A stretch of 64,000 nt of DNA from Homarus americanus (lineage: Eukaryota > Arthropoda > Malacostraca > Decapoda > Nephropidae). The notes beneath the pieces are model-generated. The model did not search any database. It saw only the letters and a program-made list of their open reading frames with translations, and was not told the DNA's origin. Position numbers and translations under genes: made by a program. The number at the start of each line of letters is the position of its first letter. The stretch's first letter is position 1. Below, in pieces: positions 1 through 11,092 of the stretch. The stretch spans positions 8,670,255 to 8,734,254 of the forward strand of contig NW_024725489.1 of assembly GCF_018991925.1 (NCBI RefSeq), written 5' to 3'.

Positions 1-259
1 ATGGTCGTGGTTCTTATAAACATGGCCGTGGTCGTGTTACTTCCAGTATCTAATATACTATAAGAAAGAATAGAATGAAGGTTAGAATAATTAATTAAAG
101 AAATATTCGCCATAAGGAGAGGTTAAAATCATTAACAAAAATTATTATGAATCACTGATGATCATTCCGAGATAAATTATATTATGAAGAGAAGTGACCT
201 TGATTCTGGTTATATTAGCCACCATCTGCTTAAGTCATCACCTGTGTTAAGTTATTATA

Positions 260-415
260 GTAGGCTGTGTCATAGGAGGGAAGATCAGCTAAAACTAATG
301 GCCCATCACTTTTTTGGTAGATTTTAGTGTATATAAACAGAAAATAATTTCAGTTTCAATATTTTGCAACCTTTTGCTAGGTAAATTTTAGCGTGAAATT
401 TATCGAAAATCTAAC
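260..415 (+). repeat. Left terminal inverted repeat of the 261-3224 transposon
   Basis: Pairs imperfectly with 3064-3224 on the other strand. The best conserved blocks are the outer TAGG/TGTGTCATA end, GGCCCAT, and the inner TGCTAGGTAAATTTTA block at about 376-392. Mismatches and small indels are frequent, so the repeat is old or under weak constraint. Confidence 0.68.
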
Positions 416-488
416 GTACAGCTGCATTAGTGCATTACAATTAAATAGTGAACATTGCTTTCTGACTTCATTCTTTAACAACCCAACT

Positions 489-508
489 AATATTTTTTTC
501 TGTTTCAG
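489..508 (+). other. Candidate splice acceptor before the transposase gene
   Basis: A pyrimidine-rich tract ends in TTTCAG at 508, after a CTAAT branch-like sequence at about 486-490. It lies 34 bases before the ATG at 543, so a 5' exon may exist between the left end and here. No donor site was identified with confidence, and the gene reads as one exon without it. Confidence 0.35.
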
Positions 509-542
509 ATTCTGATGCATTTATAAGTTGATAATATTTGCG

Positions 543-2882
543 ATGGCTGCTTGTGTCAGGACGAGGAACCAAAAATCCAGCCATCTCAGTCACTATCTTG
601 GGTCTGGGAGAGAGCTCCTGAAGTCGGAGTTGCCTACATTGAGAGATGCTTTGAGATACGGTGTTTTAATCAGGCAAATCAGTGAAAAGAACCAAAGAAC
701 TTACACAAACAAAGACATTGCCAGTGATATGACCAAAGCTGTCTTGGCACAGTACACTCTGGCTAACGCTCAGCTCAAGCCTCCAGTCATAACAAGTCAG
801 AAGAAGATTAGTGAGAGACTGCTAGCCAGTTGGGAAAAGGCAAGAGATATCTCTCTTGGGAGAGGAAAACTTGCAGTTAAGGACAGCTTTGCCAAGCAAC
901 TGGACCAGTTATTTGACATAATTACTTGCAAGTGCCCAATTGTTCTCTGTCCTGAGTTTGGATGCGATCGTGACTGTAAATCCGAGGCCCACATCTCCTG
1001 TATTTGCAAGCGTGAACTGAAGATTCCCGTGATCGAACTGGCATTTGTCAAAGCACAGAGAGAGAAGACTGGCAGTATAGGGGCTCTCATGATTTCTAGC
1101 CAAGATATTCCGGAGTCCAAGAGACAGGAGGCTGCCACAGAGAGACAGAAGAGGAGAAGAGTTGCCGAGGAAAAGAGACTTGAGAAGGCCCAGGGTGAGG
1201 TAAAAAAGGCCGATGATTGGAGTCAAGCTGATTCAGAGTTTAATGACTTCCCCATGGCTGATCCGAGTGCTGACCAGGAGAATGGTGACTTTGTCCCTAA
1301 CCCAGAAAATAATGATCCCAAACCTTCCAGGCATAACATTCGAAATAGGAAAGATATCCCGAGCATAGCTCTGGCCAGCATGCGACACCACACTGGTCTC
1401 AGAGAAACTGCAGAGATAGCAACAGCTGCCTGGATTGACGGTGGTTTGATAACACCTAATGATGTTCACCTGGTGATAGATCATAACAAAGTAAGGAGAG
1501 CTCAGGAGAAACTTGATGGGAGAAGGGATGACACTAAAGTGTTCATGAAAGTTGGAGATTCTGACAAGTTGTTCCCTGCCATGGTGAAGGAGGAACACTA
1601 CTCCTGCTGCAGTGAACCAGGAGGGAAGTATTTGTGGCATTTCACTCCAGAGAAAGATGACATCAGGAAACCAGCTGAGATAGTGGCAGATAACATTGTG
1701 AACTGGCTCAGAGAGAGGAACGTAGACCAGACCCTGCAGGCCATTGGAGGGGACAGCACCAACACGAACACAGGGTGGCAAGGGGGGGTCATACAGTGGA
1801 TAGAGCGGAAGATTGGGAGGAAGCTGGTCTGGATTGTTTGTGACCTCCACACCAACGAGTTGCCACTCAGACATCTGATCCAGGAGCTGGATGGCAAGAC
1901 TCTTTCAAACAACAGATGGTCTGGTCCTCTTGGCAAGATGCTGGACTCTGCCACTGAGTTAGAAATAAATCCGAGCTTTGAAAAAATCACAGTTGGCCCT
2001 CCACTCGTTGAGCTTGCACATACTGTCATTGACGACCTGAGTACTGACCAGTACTATGGTTACATGATTTGCAGTGCCATCAAAACTGGGGTCATGCCTG
2101 ATAGACTTGCTTACCTGCAGATAGGTCCAGTCTCACATTCTAGGTGGCTCACAATGGCTCTCAGGTTCTGCAGAATTTGGGTCGCTCATCATAAACTGAA
2201 AGGGAACCAGCTTCACAACCTGAGACTTATTGTCCAATTCATCGTGAGTGTCTACTTGCCAAATTGGTTCAACACCAAGGTCAAGTCATCGTTCTCCGAA
2301 GGTCCGAGGCATGTTCTCTTCCAGCTTGAGCTCCTGAGGAGTCAGCCAAGGAAGGTTGTTCAGATTGTGGAGCAGACTGTGAGGAGATCTTCCTGGTATG
2401 CTCATCCCGAGGCAGTTCTGCAGACAATGCTCTGCAGTAAGGATGAGGAGGAGAGAAAAGTGGCAGTCAAAAAGATCTTGGATATGAGTCTTATGAGAGG
2501 ATCTGGGCATGACGAATCAGTTGGTGACGATTCCTTCAGGGTCAGGAAGACTCCTGAAGTCAATCTAGGTGCCAAGACCCTCACTGATCTCATAGATCTG
2601 GATAACATCCAGGCTGGCAGTGAGCCCCCTCTTACCTGTAGCCTCACCAATGTTCAAGTCAGAGCTTTCCTGGACAACCCCATGCATGTCCCTGCCTGGC
2701 CCTCGCACACCCAGAGTATAGAGCGTTGTGTACAGCAAGTGAGCAAGGCCAGCAGTCACGTGTACAGCCAGGAGAGGAGGGAAGGCTACATCCGAGCTCA
2801 GGTGGTTAGCAGGGAGGTGATGAGTAGAAACAGGAGCAAGAAAGACATGTTCTCTATGGTGTGCAGCAACACCGGGTCGTAG
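543..2882 (+). CDS. Transposase-like protein, DSTNTNTG / CDLH family, intact
   Basis: A 779-residue open frame with no stop or frameshift. I chose the ATG at 543 because the frame upstream has no ATG before its stop. Visible features: a cysteine-rich stretch at about 128-157 that could bind zinc; a charged, helical-looking segment at about 195-225; GGDSTNTNTG at about 402-411; CDLHTNELPLRH at about 433-444; and a C-terminal SHTQSIER-type block near residue 725. The pairing of a D-[ST]-T-x-x-N-T-G block with a C-x-x-H-x-x-E-L block recurs in the gene at 15215-16402. It resembles the RNase H fold of hAT transposases, where a C-x-x-H motif precedes the last acidic residue; that reading is inference. 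Proteins with this text are commonly annotated as uncharacterised in arthropods and cnidarians (from memory). Its position between TIRs with an 8-bp duplication supports transposase. In a window of broken genes, its integrity suggests a recent arrival or selection. Confidence 0.75.
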   Translation: MAACVRTRNQKSSHLSHYLGSGRELLKSELPTLRDALRYGVLIRQISEKNQRTYTNKDIASDMTKAVLAQYTLANAQLKPPVITSQKKISERLLASWEKARDISLGRGKLAVKDSFAKQLDQLFDIITCKCPIVLCPEFGCDRDCKSEAHISCICKRELKIPVIELAFVKAQREKTGSIGALMISSQDIPESKRQEAATERQKRRRVAEEKRLEKAQGEVKKADDWSQADSEFNDFPMADPSADQENGDFVPNPENNDPKPSRHNIRNRKDIPSIALASMRHHTGLRETAEIATAAWIDGGLITPNDVHLVIDHNKVRRAQEKLDGRRDDTKVFMKVGDSDKLFPAMVKEEHYSCCSEPGGKYLWHFTPEKDDIRKPAEIVADNIVNWLRERNVDQTLQAIGGDSTNTNTGWQGGVIQWIERKIGRKLVWIVCDLHTNELPLRHLIQELDGKTLSNNRWSGPLGKMLDSATELEINPSFEKITVGPPLVELAHTVIDDLSTDQYYGYMICSAIKTGVMPDRLAYLQIGPVSHSRWLTMALRFCRIWVAHHKLKGNQLHNLRLIVQFIVSVYLPNWFNTKVKSSFSEGPRHVLFQLELLRSQPRKVVQIVEQTVRRSSWYAHPEAVLQTMLCSKDEEERKVAVKKILDMSLMRGSGHDESVGDDSFRVRKTPEVNLGAKTLTDLIDLDNIQAGSEPPLTCSLTNVQVRAFLDNPMHVPAWPSHTQSIERCVQQVSKASSHVYSQERREGYIRAQVVSREVMSRNRSKKDMFSMVCSNTGS

Positions 2883-2937
2883 TAGTAAAACGGTTTTTGT
2901 ATTTGATGATTTTGTTTTCTAAAGGAATATTAAATTT

Positions 2938-2943
2938 AATAAA
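2938..2943 (+). terminator. Polyadenylation signal of the transposase gene
   Basis: AATAAA lies 56 bases after the stop codon at 2880-2882. A second AATAAA at 2989-2994 is an alternative. Both are inside the element. Confidence 0.45.
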
Positions 2944-3063
2944 TGTGTCAAGATCATTCGTTTCACTATTCTGGATCATTTTCATCCTAATAAATTAACC
3001 TGATACATTTACTTTACTTTAAATAAGCTATTTAGTGGTGTTGGTAAAAGGGTGGGAATACTG

Positions 3064-3224
3064 AATTTTCATAAGATTTCAAGTTAAAATTTACCTAGCA
3101 CAAAATGAAAACTTTTCAAATCTGAAGATATCACATGATTCTGCACATAGAACTACATCATTAATACCATGGGCCGATTTTTCAAACTCAAAAAAAAAAA
3201 TTCGCCACCATATGACACACCCTA
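3064..3224 (-). repeat. Right terminal inverted repeat of the 261-3224 transposon
   Basis: Reverse complement partner of 260-415. It ends TGACACACCCTA at 3224 and is followed by the right copy of the target duplication (3225-3232). An A-run at 3190-3200 has no counterpart on the left. Confidence 0.68.
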
Positions 3225-3318
3225 TTATCATAGTCATCATCTACGTTAGTCAGTTTTAGGCCCATAGATGTTCTTTCCGCACGATTGTGTTAGTTTTCAA
3301 CGAGTCTTATTATTTACG

Positions 3319-4246
3319 CTGGTGGATGTAAGACCTCCTACCCTCACTGACGCAGCTATGGTCAATTTGGTGTTATTCTTGTTTATGAAGGCCTTCTAAT
3401 CTGTCTCAAGTCTATCCGTCCTGTCTATTGCCATCCCAACTGTCTGTTCGTCTGCGTGGTGTTTGAATGTAAGCCCGTCTGTACTCTTTTTATCGTCAAA
3501 TCTGTCTGTCTTTTCCGTTGTTGGCCTGTATCTGTCTGTTTGTTTAATGTGAACCAGTCAGTCAGCTGTCTGTCTGTCATGTTAGTTGCCATATTGTCTA
3601 TTTCTGCATGTATGAATCTGTCTATTTTTGTCAACCTCCTGTCTGTTTCACTGTCTATATTCACCCTGTGTCTATTGTAGTCATCTTCTCCATGCATTCC
3701 TGTTATTATCTTTTTATCTCTTCTCCTTTCCCATGAGCCACCGGAATAAGTATACACTGTAGCTGTAAAGTCGTCTGGTAACGTTGAAACTGCGCATCCA
3801 GACGCATGATGAAACTCAGCTCCCCCCCCCCCCACCTGTTATCTCTAACTATTTTCTGTTTCCCCTTCTTTATTCTTCTATTTACTCACCTCCCTTCCTT
3901 TACTAATCCAAACAACATTAAAAAAAAAGTAGGCTAAGAAAAAAAGTGGGGGGAGGAGGAGGGAGCCTTACGATAACTGCAATCGTGGGCTGACAGAGTA
4001 CAGCGAATGAAGGTGCGCCAAGTCCTTAGACTTGCATTGTTTTCCAGATTAAAAGAATAAGGTTATGTTATGGCTTCCTAAAAAAACCATCGATATGGGA
4101 CCAGGTTTGTTCCACTCTACGAATTTTTTTGCGATTTTTCCACCAAGTTTGATGAAAAACGATTGTGCCGTTTCGGCTCGCCAGAACAGACAAAACCACA
4201 CACACACACACACACACACACGCCTTGTCTTATAGTATATTAGATT
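3319..4246. repeat. Dispersed repeat, copy 1 (second copy at 45302-46218)
   Basis: Nearly the same sequence occurs in the same orientation at 45302-46218, from CTGGTGGATGTAAGACC to TATAGTATATTAGATT. It contains many degenerate TGTC/CTGT units, a C-run at about 3820-3833 (shortened in copy 2), and a CA microsatellite (about 4196-4220) just inside the right end. Reading frames through it are low-complexity and are not genes. Confidence 0.85.
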
Positions 4247-4281
4247 AAAGCTCAATGGTTCAAACTTAACTTCATTGATAC

Positions 4282-4625
4282 TTGCTTAGGAAATTGATCT
4301 CTAAATTACTCAAATCACACACCCAGACAGCCAATGCCAGCAAAGCTAGTGTTTATTTTCTAGTACAATACGTTGGCCCTTATAGCAAAGCCATCAGAAC
4401 AAACTGGCTAAGTTGTAATGAAAATTTTATGGGGAAATTTATTTATAATAGTACTCAGATCAGAGAACACACAGCAAAGGTATTTTAGATATGAGCTGCA
4501 ATACTCAGTTCCTTATTAATCCAAATGTAAACGCTGCAACGCTTATGTCTGTCAAACCAAACAACATCTGAGGGCTATAATTGCCGAACACCAAGCTCGC
4601 TCGTTCAGATTAAGTCAATTATTGT
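4282..4625 (+). pseudogene. Penelope-like element fragment, end of RT and start of GIY-YIG nuclease
   Basis: Read in one frame and then another, the sequence shows a YVGPYSKAIRTNW-like stretch typical of the region after the reverse transcriptase of Penelope-like elements. Near 4527-4610 follows CKRCNAYVCQTKQHLRAII, with AEH further on. This matches the C-x-x-C, Y-x-G-Q-T and E-H landmarks of their GIY-YIG endonuclease, with Cys in place of the Gly. Only about 110 codons remain and the frame is broken. It is not closely related to the other Penelope copies here. Confidence 0.6.
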
Positions 4626-5849
<1,224 letters not shown>

Positions 5850-5944
5850 ATTTCAGCAATGGACTTGTTACGTGGAAAGCGTAGTTTTATAACGAAGAGG
5901 AGAACCAGGGAAAATACAAACATCATGACTAAATTGGGTTTCTT

Positions 5945-5990
5945 TCTTCAATAACGTTTCGTAAAATCTTTGTCCATCATCAGAGCCTAG
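5945..5990 (-). ncRNA. Hammerhead-ribozyme-like core in a Penelope 3' region
   Basis: On the minus strand, CTGATGA (5983-5977) is followed by CGAAAC (5961-5956), the two invariant blocks of a hammerhead ribozyme. Penelope-like elements are known to carry hammerhead motifs in their terminal repeats. Stem II between the blocks pairs poorly by eye, so this may be a decayed copy. A related, more decayed sequence lies inverted at 7098-7165. Confidence 0.4.
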
Positions 5991-6179
5991 AAAAGACAAA
6001 ACGTTTTAAAAAATTACAGGTAATATACAATAAAAACGTAACATAATTCCAAAATATATCTTCCGCAAAATCAATAAAAAAGAGCATTATAATTTAAGAC
6101 CAATAAAAATGACGAGATACCTACGTACAAAACTAAATTCAGAAAAAAAAACTAAAATATACAGGGAGTACGTATTACC

Positions 6180-7066
6180 TTAATTTAGACGAGGCTTTGT
6201 GTAAAAAACACAACAATTCACATGAAGCCATATCACAAATGGATGGCTTTACTTTATATTAATACAAGGCTTCCATAATGAGGAGGTCCGTCTCACAGTT
6301 GCTCCTGCCAAGAACTGAGAAATCAGACGAGGAAAACGGGTGATCATGCTGGTGAGCGTGGTTACGGAGAGGTGAATGCTGTGGTCGTGTGATTAACTGG
6401 CCTGTTCGGACGGAACTGCCCAAGTGCTCATGGATGCGAGTTATCAAATGTCTTTTTGTTTTACCTATATATGCTGCCCTACTGCTAGCGCACGTAAATT
6501 TATAAACAACTGGGGATTGTAGGTGTGTGGGTATGGTGTCTTTTGTTTTAAATAATTATTTAATTGAACTCTGGGTTTTGAAGACTAGTCTAAGAGAAAT
6601 TTGTGGATAGAAGTCATTGAAAAGCTTCTGAAGTTTGTTTCTAAGGGTGAAACTGAGTTGGCCTGTGTATGGAATGGTGAAATAGATAGAATATTTAGGA
6701 ACAGTGTGGATTTGAGGCTGTGGTTTTAAAAATCCTATTAAGGGTTTTGCCGATATAAGTATCTGTAAATTTCTTAGGGAAACCATTCTTATTGAGTATT
6801 TTCTTTATGTATTTCAGTTCAATGTCCAAGTGGAAATAGCTTGAACATATATTAAAGGCTCTATTGGTAAGAGTACGTACTAGATTTCGTTTGTAATTAA
6901 GAGGAATGAAAGATGAAAATTTTGAACTCAAACCAGTGAATGTTGGTTTTCTGTGTAAGGCTGTCTCGAAACTGTTTTGAAGACGGTGGATATTAACATC
7001 AAGGAATGGTAGAATATTGTAAGTTTCTAATTCACAAGAAAATGTTCTGTTTTTAATGTATGTCAC
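6180..7066 (-). pseudogene. Penelope-like element 1: C-terminal RT and GIY-YIG endonuclease
   Basis: The minus strand reads, in order, the LPFLDVNIHR segment and surrounding sequence typical of the region after the catalytic palm of Penelope reverse transcriptase (7066-6695), a second frame through 6786-6556, then the nuclease at about 6540-6259 with AAYIGKTKRHLITRIHEH, NHAHQHDHP and a final E-A-L-Y block. These match the Y-x-G-K-T, R-x-x-E-H and His-rich features of the GIY-YIG nuclease. The palm is missing (5' truncated), and at least one frameshift separates RT from nuclease. The 3' side runs to the AT tract at 5849. Confidence 0.82.
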
Positions 7067-7097
7067 CTGAAATTTTTTAATTTTTGTGTTTGTTTTC

Positions 7098-7165
7098 TAG
7101 GCTATGATAATGGAAAATGATTTTCTGAAACGTTAGTGATTAAAGAAACCCAACTTAGTCAAGAG
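7098..7165 (+). repeat. Inverted copy of the Penelope-1 hammerhead-like 3' segment
   Basis: About 70 bases match the minus strand of 5990-5925 at roughly 80% by eye, including TTTCTAGGCT, the GAAACGTTA block and AAAGAAACCCAA. Penelope-1 is therefore flanked by inverted copies of its own 3' terminal segment. The hammerhead core here is degraded (CTATGATAA in place of CTGATGA). Confidence 0.7.
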
Positions 7166-7374
7166 GAATATATTCAAGACATCTTCAGAGGCAACTGGAT
7201 TACATGGACAGAGAGAGGCTTAAATATACAGGGTGACCTAAAAACATCAGGTCAGGTCAAAATGATGACATCCACTAATCCCCACACCAACACACACGTA
7301 GAGGAGCTTAAGAGAAGGGTGGTGACGTGACTAGCCAGGTCAGGTCAGAAAAAAGGGAACCCACAAAATAACTA

Positions 7375-8208
7375 TCATACATCTAGATCAAAGGTTTTCA
7401 AAGCATTTTTAACCTTGGGCCACTGACAAATAAATTTATGTAACATATTATCAGTTTTGAACTGACCATCACTAAGGTTTATTGATTTTAATTCCTTAAT
7501 CAAACTAGCTTCAACCAGAAGTCTTTCTGTGACACAAGATGATTTGAATACTTCTAAGCTTTTTTCCCAAGCAATGGGGTGATTATTATTCCTAACATGA
7601 ACGAACAAGGCACTGCTTTCAGATGCAGTTCTGATATTATACTTATGTTGTTTGATTCTGAGCTGCAGTGTTTTTCCTGTCTGACCTACATAATTACAAT
7701 TACATTTGCTACATGGAATACAATAAACACTTCCATTTACATTCAAACTTGGGCTATTCCTTATTAACATATTGGTAATGGTTGAGTCATACTTGAAAAC
7801 AACATTAATATTTAGAAGCTTGAGGGACCGAACTAACGGGACAAATTCATTACGATAGGGCAGAGTCAAAATATTCTTAAGTGTAGGAACTTGTCTGGTT
7901 TGAGAGGAATGAAAGGATTTTTTAGCCCTTTTAAAACAACGATCAACAAACACAGAAGGGTACCCGAGTTTCTGTGCAATAGAACGAATGTGTTTCAATT
8001 CATCGTCAATAAATTCAGAGTCACAAATACGCAGACATCTTAAGAACATAGCAGAAAAAACTGACATTTTGGTAAACTCAAGGTGATTCGATAAAAAGTG
8101 AATGAAACTGTCTACCCCTGTGGGCTTTCTATATACCTTAAATTTATAGTTTTGGCCATTTCTCATGATAAGCATATCAAGAAATGGAAGGGATTCATTT
8201 ATTTCTCT
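7375..8208 (-). pseudogene. Penelope-like element 2: C-terminal RT and GIY-YIG endonuclease
   Basis: An open frame of 266 codons from 8175, continuing in frame to about 8208 (INESLPFLDMLI). It contains KFKVYRKPTG and further post-palm sequence, then the nuclease with CSKCNCNYVGQTGKTLQLR, IKQH, and the NNNHPIAW block. The catalytic palm is absent. The 5' truncation point meets plus-strand Penelope element 3 head to head at 8208/8209. On the 3' side, a CTGAAGA hammerhead-like block occurs at 7188-7182 on this strand and is cut off by the inverted repeat at 7165. The family is distinct from element 1 and related to element 3. Confidence 0.85.
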
Positions 8209-8586
8209 TTCAAGAACTCCCCCAACAACACAATTGGTTGCATTTATAAAGTTCCTTGCAAGGAATGTAATATGTTTTACTTAGGCCAGACAGGTAAAGA
8301 TCTTGCAACTAGAATTAAACAACACAAATACAGTGTTAGGACAGGCCAGGAATCCAATGCTCTGTTTGTTCATTTGAGGGATAACAAGCATTGCATTGAC
8401 TGGGATAATGCCTCCTCAATATTACCATGTAATTCAATTGATAGTAGGAACATCATAGAATCTAGTCTTATTAAACATACCGAAGCATTCAACATGAATT
8501 TGAGTAACGGCATGTACAAGCTGGACAATTTTGTAATTAAGAAGATTTGTGATCAGGTGAGAAGGCCGGGTCACCTGACCATCTGA
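8209..8586 (+). pseudogene. Penelope-like element 3: GIY-YIG endonuclease
   Basis: From TCAAGAACTCCCCC onward this copy is almost identical to 43938-44321. It encodes CKECNMFYLGQTGKDLATR, IKQHKYSVRTGQ and the IIESSLIKHTEAFN block up to the stop at 8584-8586. Everything upstream is missing, so this is a severely 5'-truncated insertion. Its truncated end is fused to the truncated end of element 2 in opposite orientation. The near identity to the 43-kb copy shows the family was active recently. Confidence 0.88.
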
Positions 8587-8721
8587 CCTGACCACCAACC
8601 GTTGTGTGCTATTTAAAGATTAGTAGGGTCATTACCTAATACCTGACCATTGTGGACCTGGTCTCACCCTCCTCTGTATATATACACCTTGATTTGTATT
8701 ACTCTCTCTAGTCTGTACTCA

Positions 8722-8766
8722 CCCCTGAAGATGTGAATTACACGAAAGCGCTTGGGAACTTCGTGT
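8722..8766 (+). ncRNA. Hammerhead-like core in Penelope-3 3' region
   Basis: CTGAAGA (8725-8731), a short GTG/CAC stem and CGAAA (8743-8747) follow the layout of the hammerhead core CTGANGA, stem II, GAAA. An extra unpaired T precedes stem II, so self-cleavage is not assured. The same sequence recurs at 44457-44501 behind the other copy. Confidence 0.42.
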
Positions 8767-8828
8767 TTTCTTCTTTCCTTGTGGTTATCAGCATATACCT
8801 AGATCACGCGCACCTACAGTGATTTGCT

Positions 8829-9560
<732 letters not shown>

Positions 9561-10164
9561 ATGCACGAATTTTTCAATATCACCAAAGCAATCTATGGCC
9601 CAACTACAAACATCACTGCTCCCCTCCGCTCATCCGACGTTAACTCCCTAATTAGAAACGAAGAAGGCAGCCTTCAATGTTGGAAAAAACACTACCATTC
9701 CCTGCTCATTCGAAACACCGATATGGATGGCCTGTCTACACAGCAACTCTTTTAGCTCTCAAAGCAAGCCCACCTCGATTATCCCCCAATCCATGGTGAG
9801 GTAGCTAACGCCATCAAGCAGATGAAAAAAAAAGCCACAGGACTTGGTGGATTCCCAGTTGAGGTGTTATAAAGCAGGAGGACCCTTGCTTGACCAGTTG
9901 CCTCCACTCTCTCCTGGAGAATAAATGGGAACAGGGGGAATCCTCCAAGATCTTAAAGACGCTACTATAGTCAATATCTTTAAGAACAAGAGAGACTATT
10001 CAGACTGTGGCAACTACTGGATTTTGCTCCTTTCCGTAAGTGGTAAGATTTTCACTCGAGTTCCCCTTAGACAACTATCTGAGGCAGAAAATTTCCTCCC
10101 AGAGTCTCAATGTTGGTTTCAGACCATCTAGGAGCACCACTGACGTGTAAATGCCCTTTAATAT
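9561..10164 (+). pseudogene. LINE reverse transcriptase, N-terminal part (first half)
   Basis: Fragments in shifting frames show the start of a non-LTR reverse transcriptase: a W-K-K-H-Y-H-S-L-L segment, an EVANAIKQMKKKATGLGG segment (the K-x-x-G-x-D-G-like region), then DLKDATIVNIFKNKRDYSDC followed by LLSVSGKIFTRV and LPESQCWFQ, equivalents of the N-Y-R-P-I-S-L and G-F-R regions. Several stops and shifts are present. The domain stops at 10164 and resumes at 18324, beyond an 8.1-kb insertion. Confidence 0.72.
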
Positions 10165-10181
10165 CCTCACTGCCAAAGAGG

Positions 10182-10345
10182 CAGATATATGAGAAAAACA
10201 TCAGAATAAAAAAAAATGAAATTTTTAGGAGTTGTAGATGACTATATTGGACTCATTTTTTTATATGGAGCTACTCTGAAGATAGCCTAGTTTAGAGATG
10301 GTAGCCATTTTCCAATATGGCTACCCAAATAAAGATTTGACACAG
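10182..10345 (+). repeat. Left TIR of the 10182-18316 element
   Basis: Aligns to the reverse complement of 18150-18316 with scattered mismatches and small indels, roughly 75% by eye. The best block is TATGGAGC through GCCTAGTTTAG at 10263-10293. Confidence 0.68.
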
Positions 10346-10740
10346 AAGGCTTAGATATTGTATGACATTTCATATATGTTGTTTCATTTATTTTTATATT
10401 AAAATAAAGTCAGTGAAACTTACTTTTTTATAAAATCTGTAATCCTGCAAACCAGGACTGCAGATTTAACAATTCAAAAACAATGTAAAATAATAAAATA
10501 ATGAGTTCATATTTCAATAATAGTTTTTAGTACCTTCTTACAATAATCATATCATTATACGAATTAGTATTTATGTTTGCAATATACACATTATTACTAT
10601 AAAAATAATTGATTTTAATTTCCAGGTGCATGTGTTTTCAACTTTAATTGGATGCTGGTGGTGCATGTTAACACTTAGCTGTACTGTAGTATAGTGCAGG
10701 TTGTGGTTGGAGTACTGTAGCTAAACGTATGATACTTGTT

Positions 10741-11092
10741 TATCTCTCTGAAATTGTGCCATTTACATCCATTGAAGAAAATGACGTGACAAAATGCTTT
10801 CTGCCAGACTCACAAAAGAGAAGCCTTTCAATGCCCAAACGCAAGGCGCTGGGTATAGTTTTCTTTAGCGTCAGTTATAAGATTGATCGATGGGACATGA
10901 GTTCATAAAGATCAAGAACCCTTGGTATTTTCCATGCCTATAGTAGCTGTGATACTGTCTCCTCGTTTGCAGGCATTAGCAAGGAAAATGCACGGTATGT
11001 GTCGAAGATCTTTGATGATGTGACACCTCCATTTGAAGAACTGTTTGAAGAGAATATAATTTCAGAAGAATGCTTCGCTACAATCGAGTGAT
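10741..11092 (+). pseudogene. CDT-family protein, upstream fragment
   Basis: One frame gives a segment ending HAYSSCDTVSSFAGISKENA, then a DDVTPPFEEL stretch, and finishes FATIE before a stop at the border of an inserted LINE. The HA-x-x-x-C-D-T-V-S-x-F-x-G motif belongs to a family often annotated as uncharacterised in arthropod and cnidarian genomes (from memory; usual text has GCDT, here SCDT). The rest of the protein continues at 17486-17867. A stop pair near 10905 breaks the frame. Function unknown; location inside TIRs suggests a transposon protein. Confidence 0.6.

Larger units (their letters stand above)
261..3224 (+). mobile_element. hAT-like TIR DNA transposon with an intact gene
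   Basis: Diverged inverted repeats of about 150 bp flank one long gene (543-2882). Both start TAGG-TGTGTCATA and share further blocks such as GGCCCAT and the AAAATTTACCTAGCA family of sequence (left 260-415, right 3064-3224). TTATTATA at 252-259 and TTATCATA at 3225-3232 form an 8-bp direct repeat with one mismatch, as expected for a target-site duplication. A TAGGG-type end with an 8-bp duplication is typical of hAT elements. The element is 2.96 kb and interrupts the outer repeat at 48-4246. Membership of a known hAT family was not tested. Confidence 0.72.
48..4246. mobile_element. Outer repeat with 18-bp inverted ends, split by a transposon
   Basis: ATCTAATATACTATAAGA at 48-65 is repeated exactly in inverted orientation at 4228-4245. 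The right boundary is supported independently: a second copy at 45302-46218 shares sequence with 3319-4246 and loses similarity just after the same TATAGTATATTAGATT end. Without the inserted transposon (261-3224) and its duplicated target, the unit is about 1.2 kb. It holds TGTC-rich degenerate repeats and a CA microsatellite next to its right end, and no convincing gene. The left part has only one copy here, so the left boundary rests on the inverted match alone. I cannot assign a superfamily. Confidence 0.55.

Noticed and set aside
3425..3835. Open frames on both strands through the TGTC-rich repeat
   Set aside because: The frames reflect a degenerate simple repeat present twice in the window; no domain is visible.
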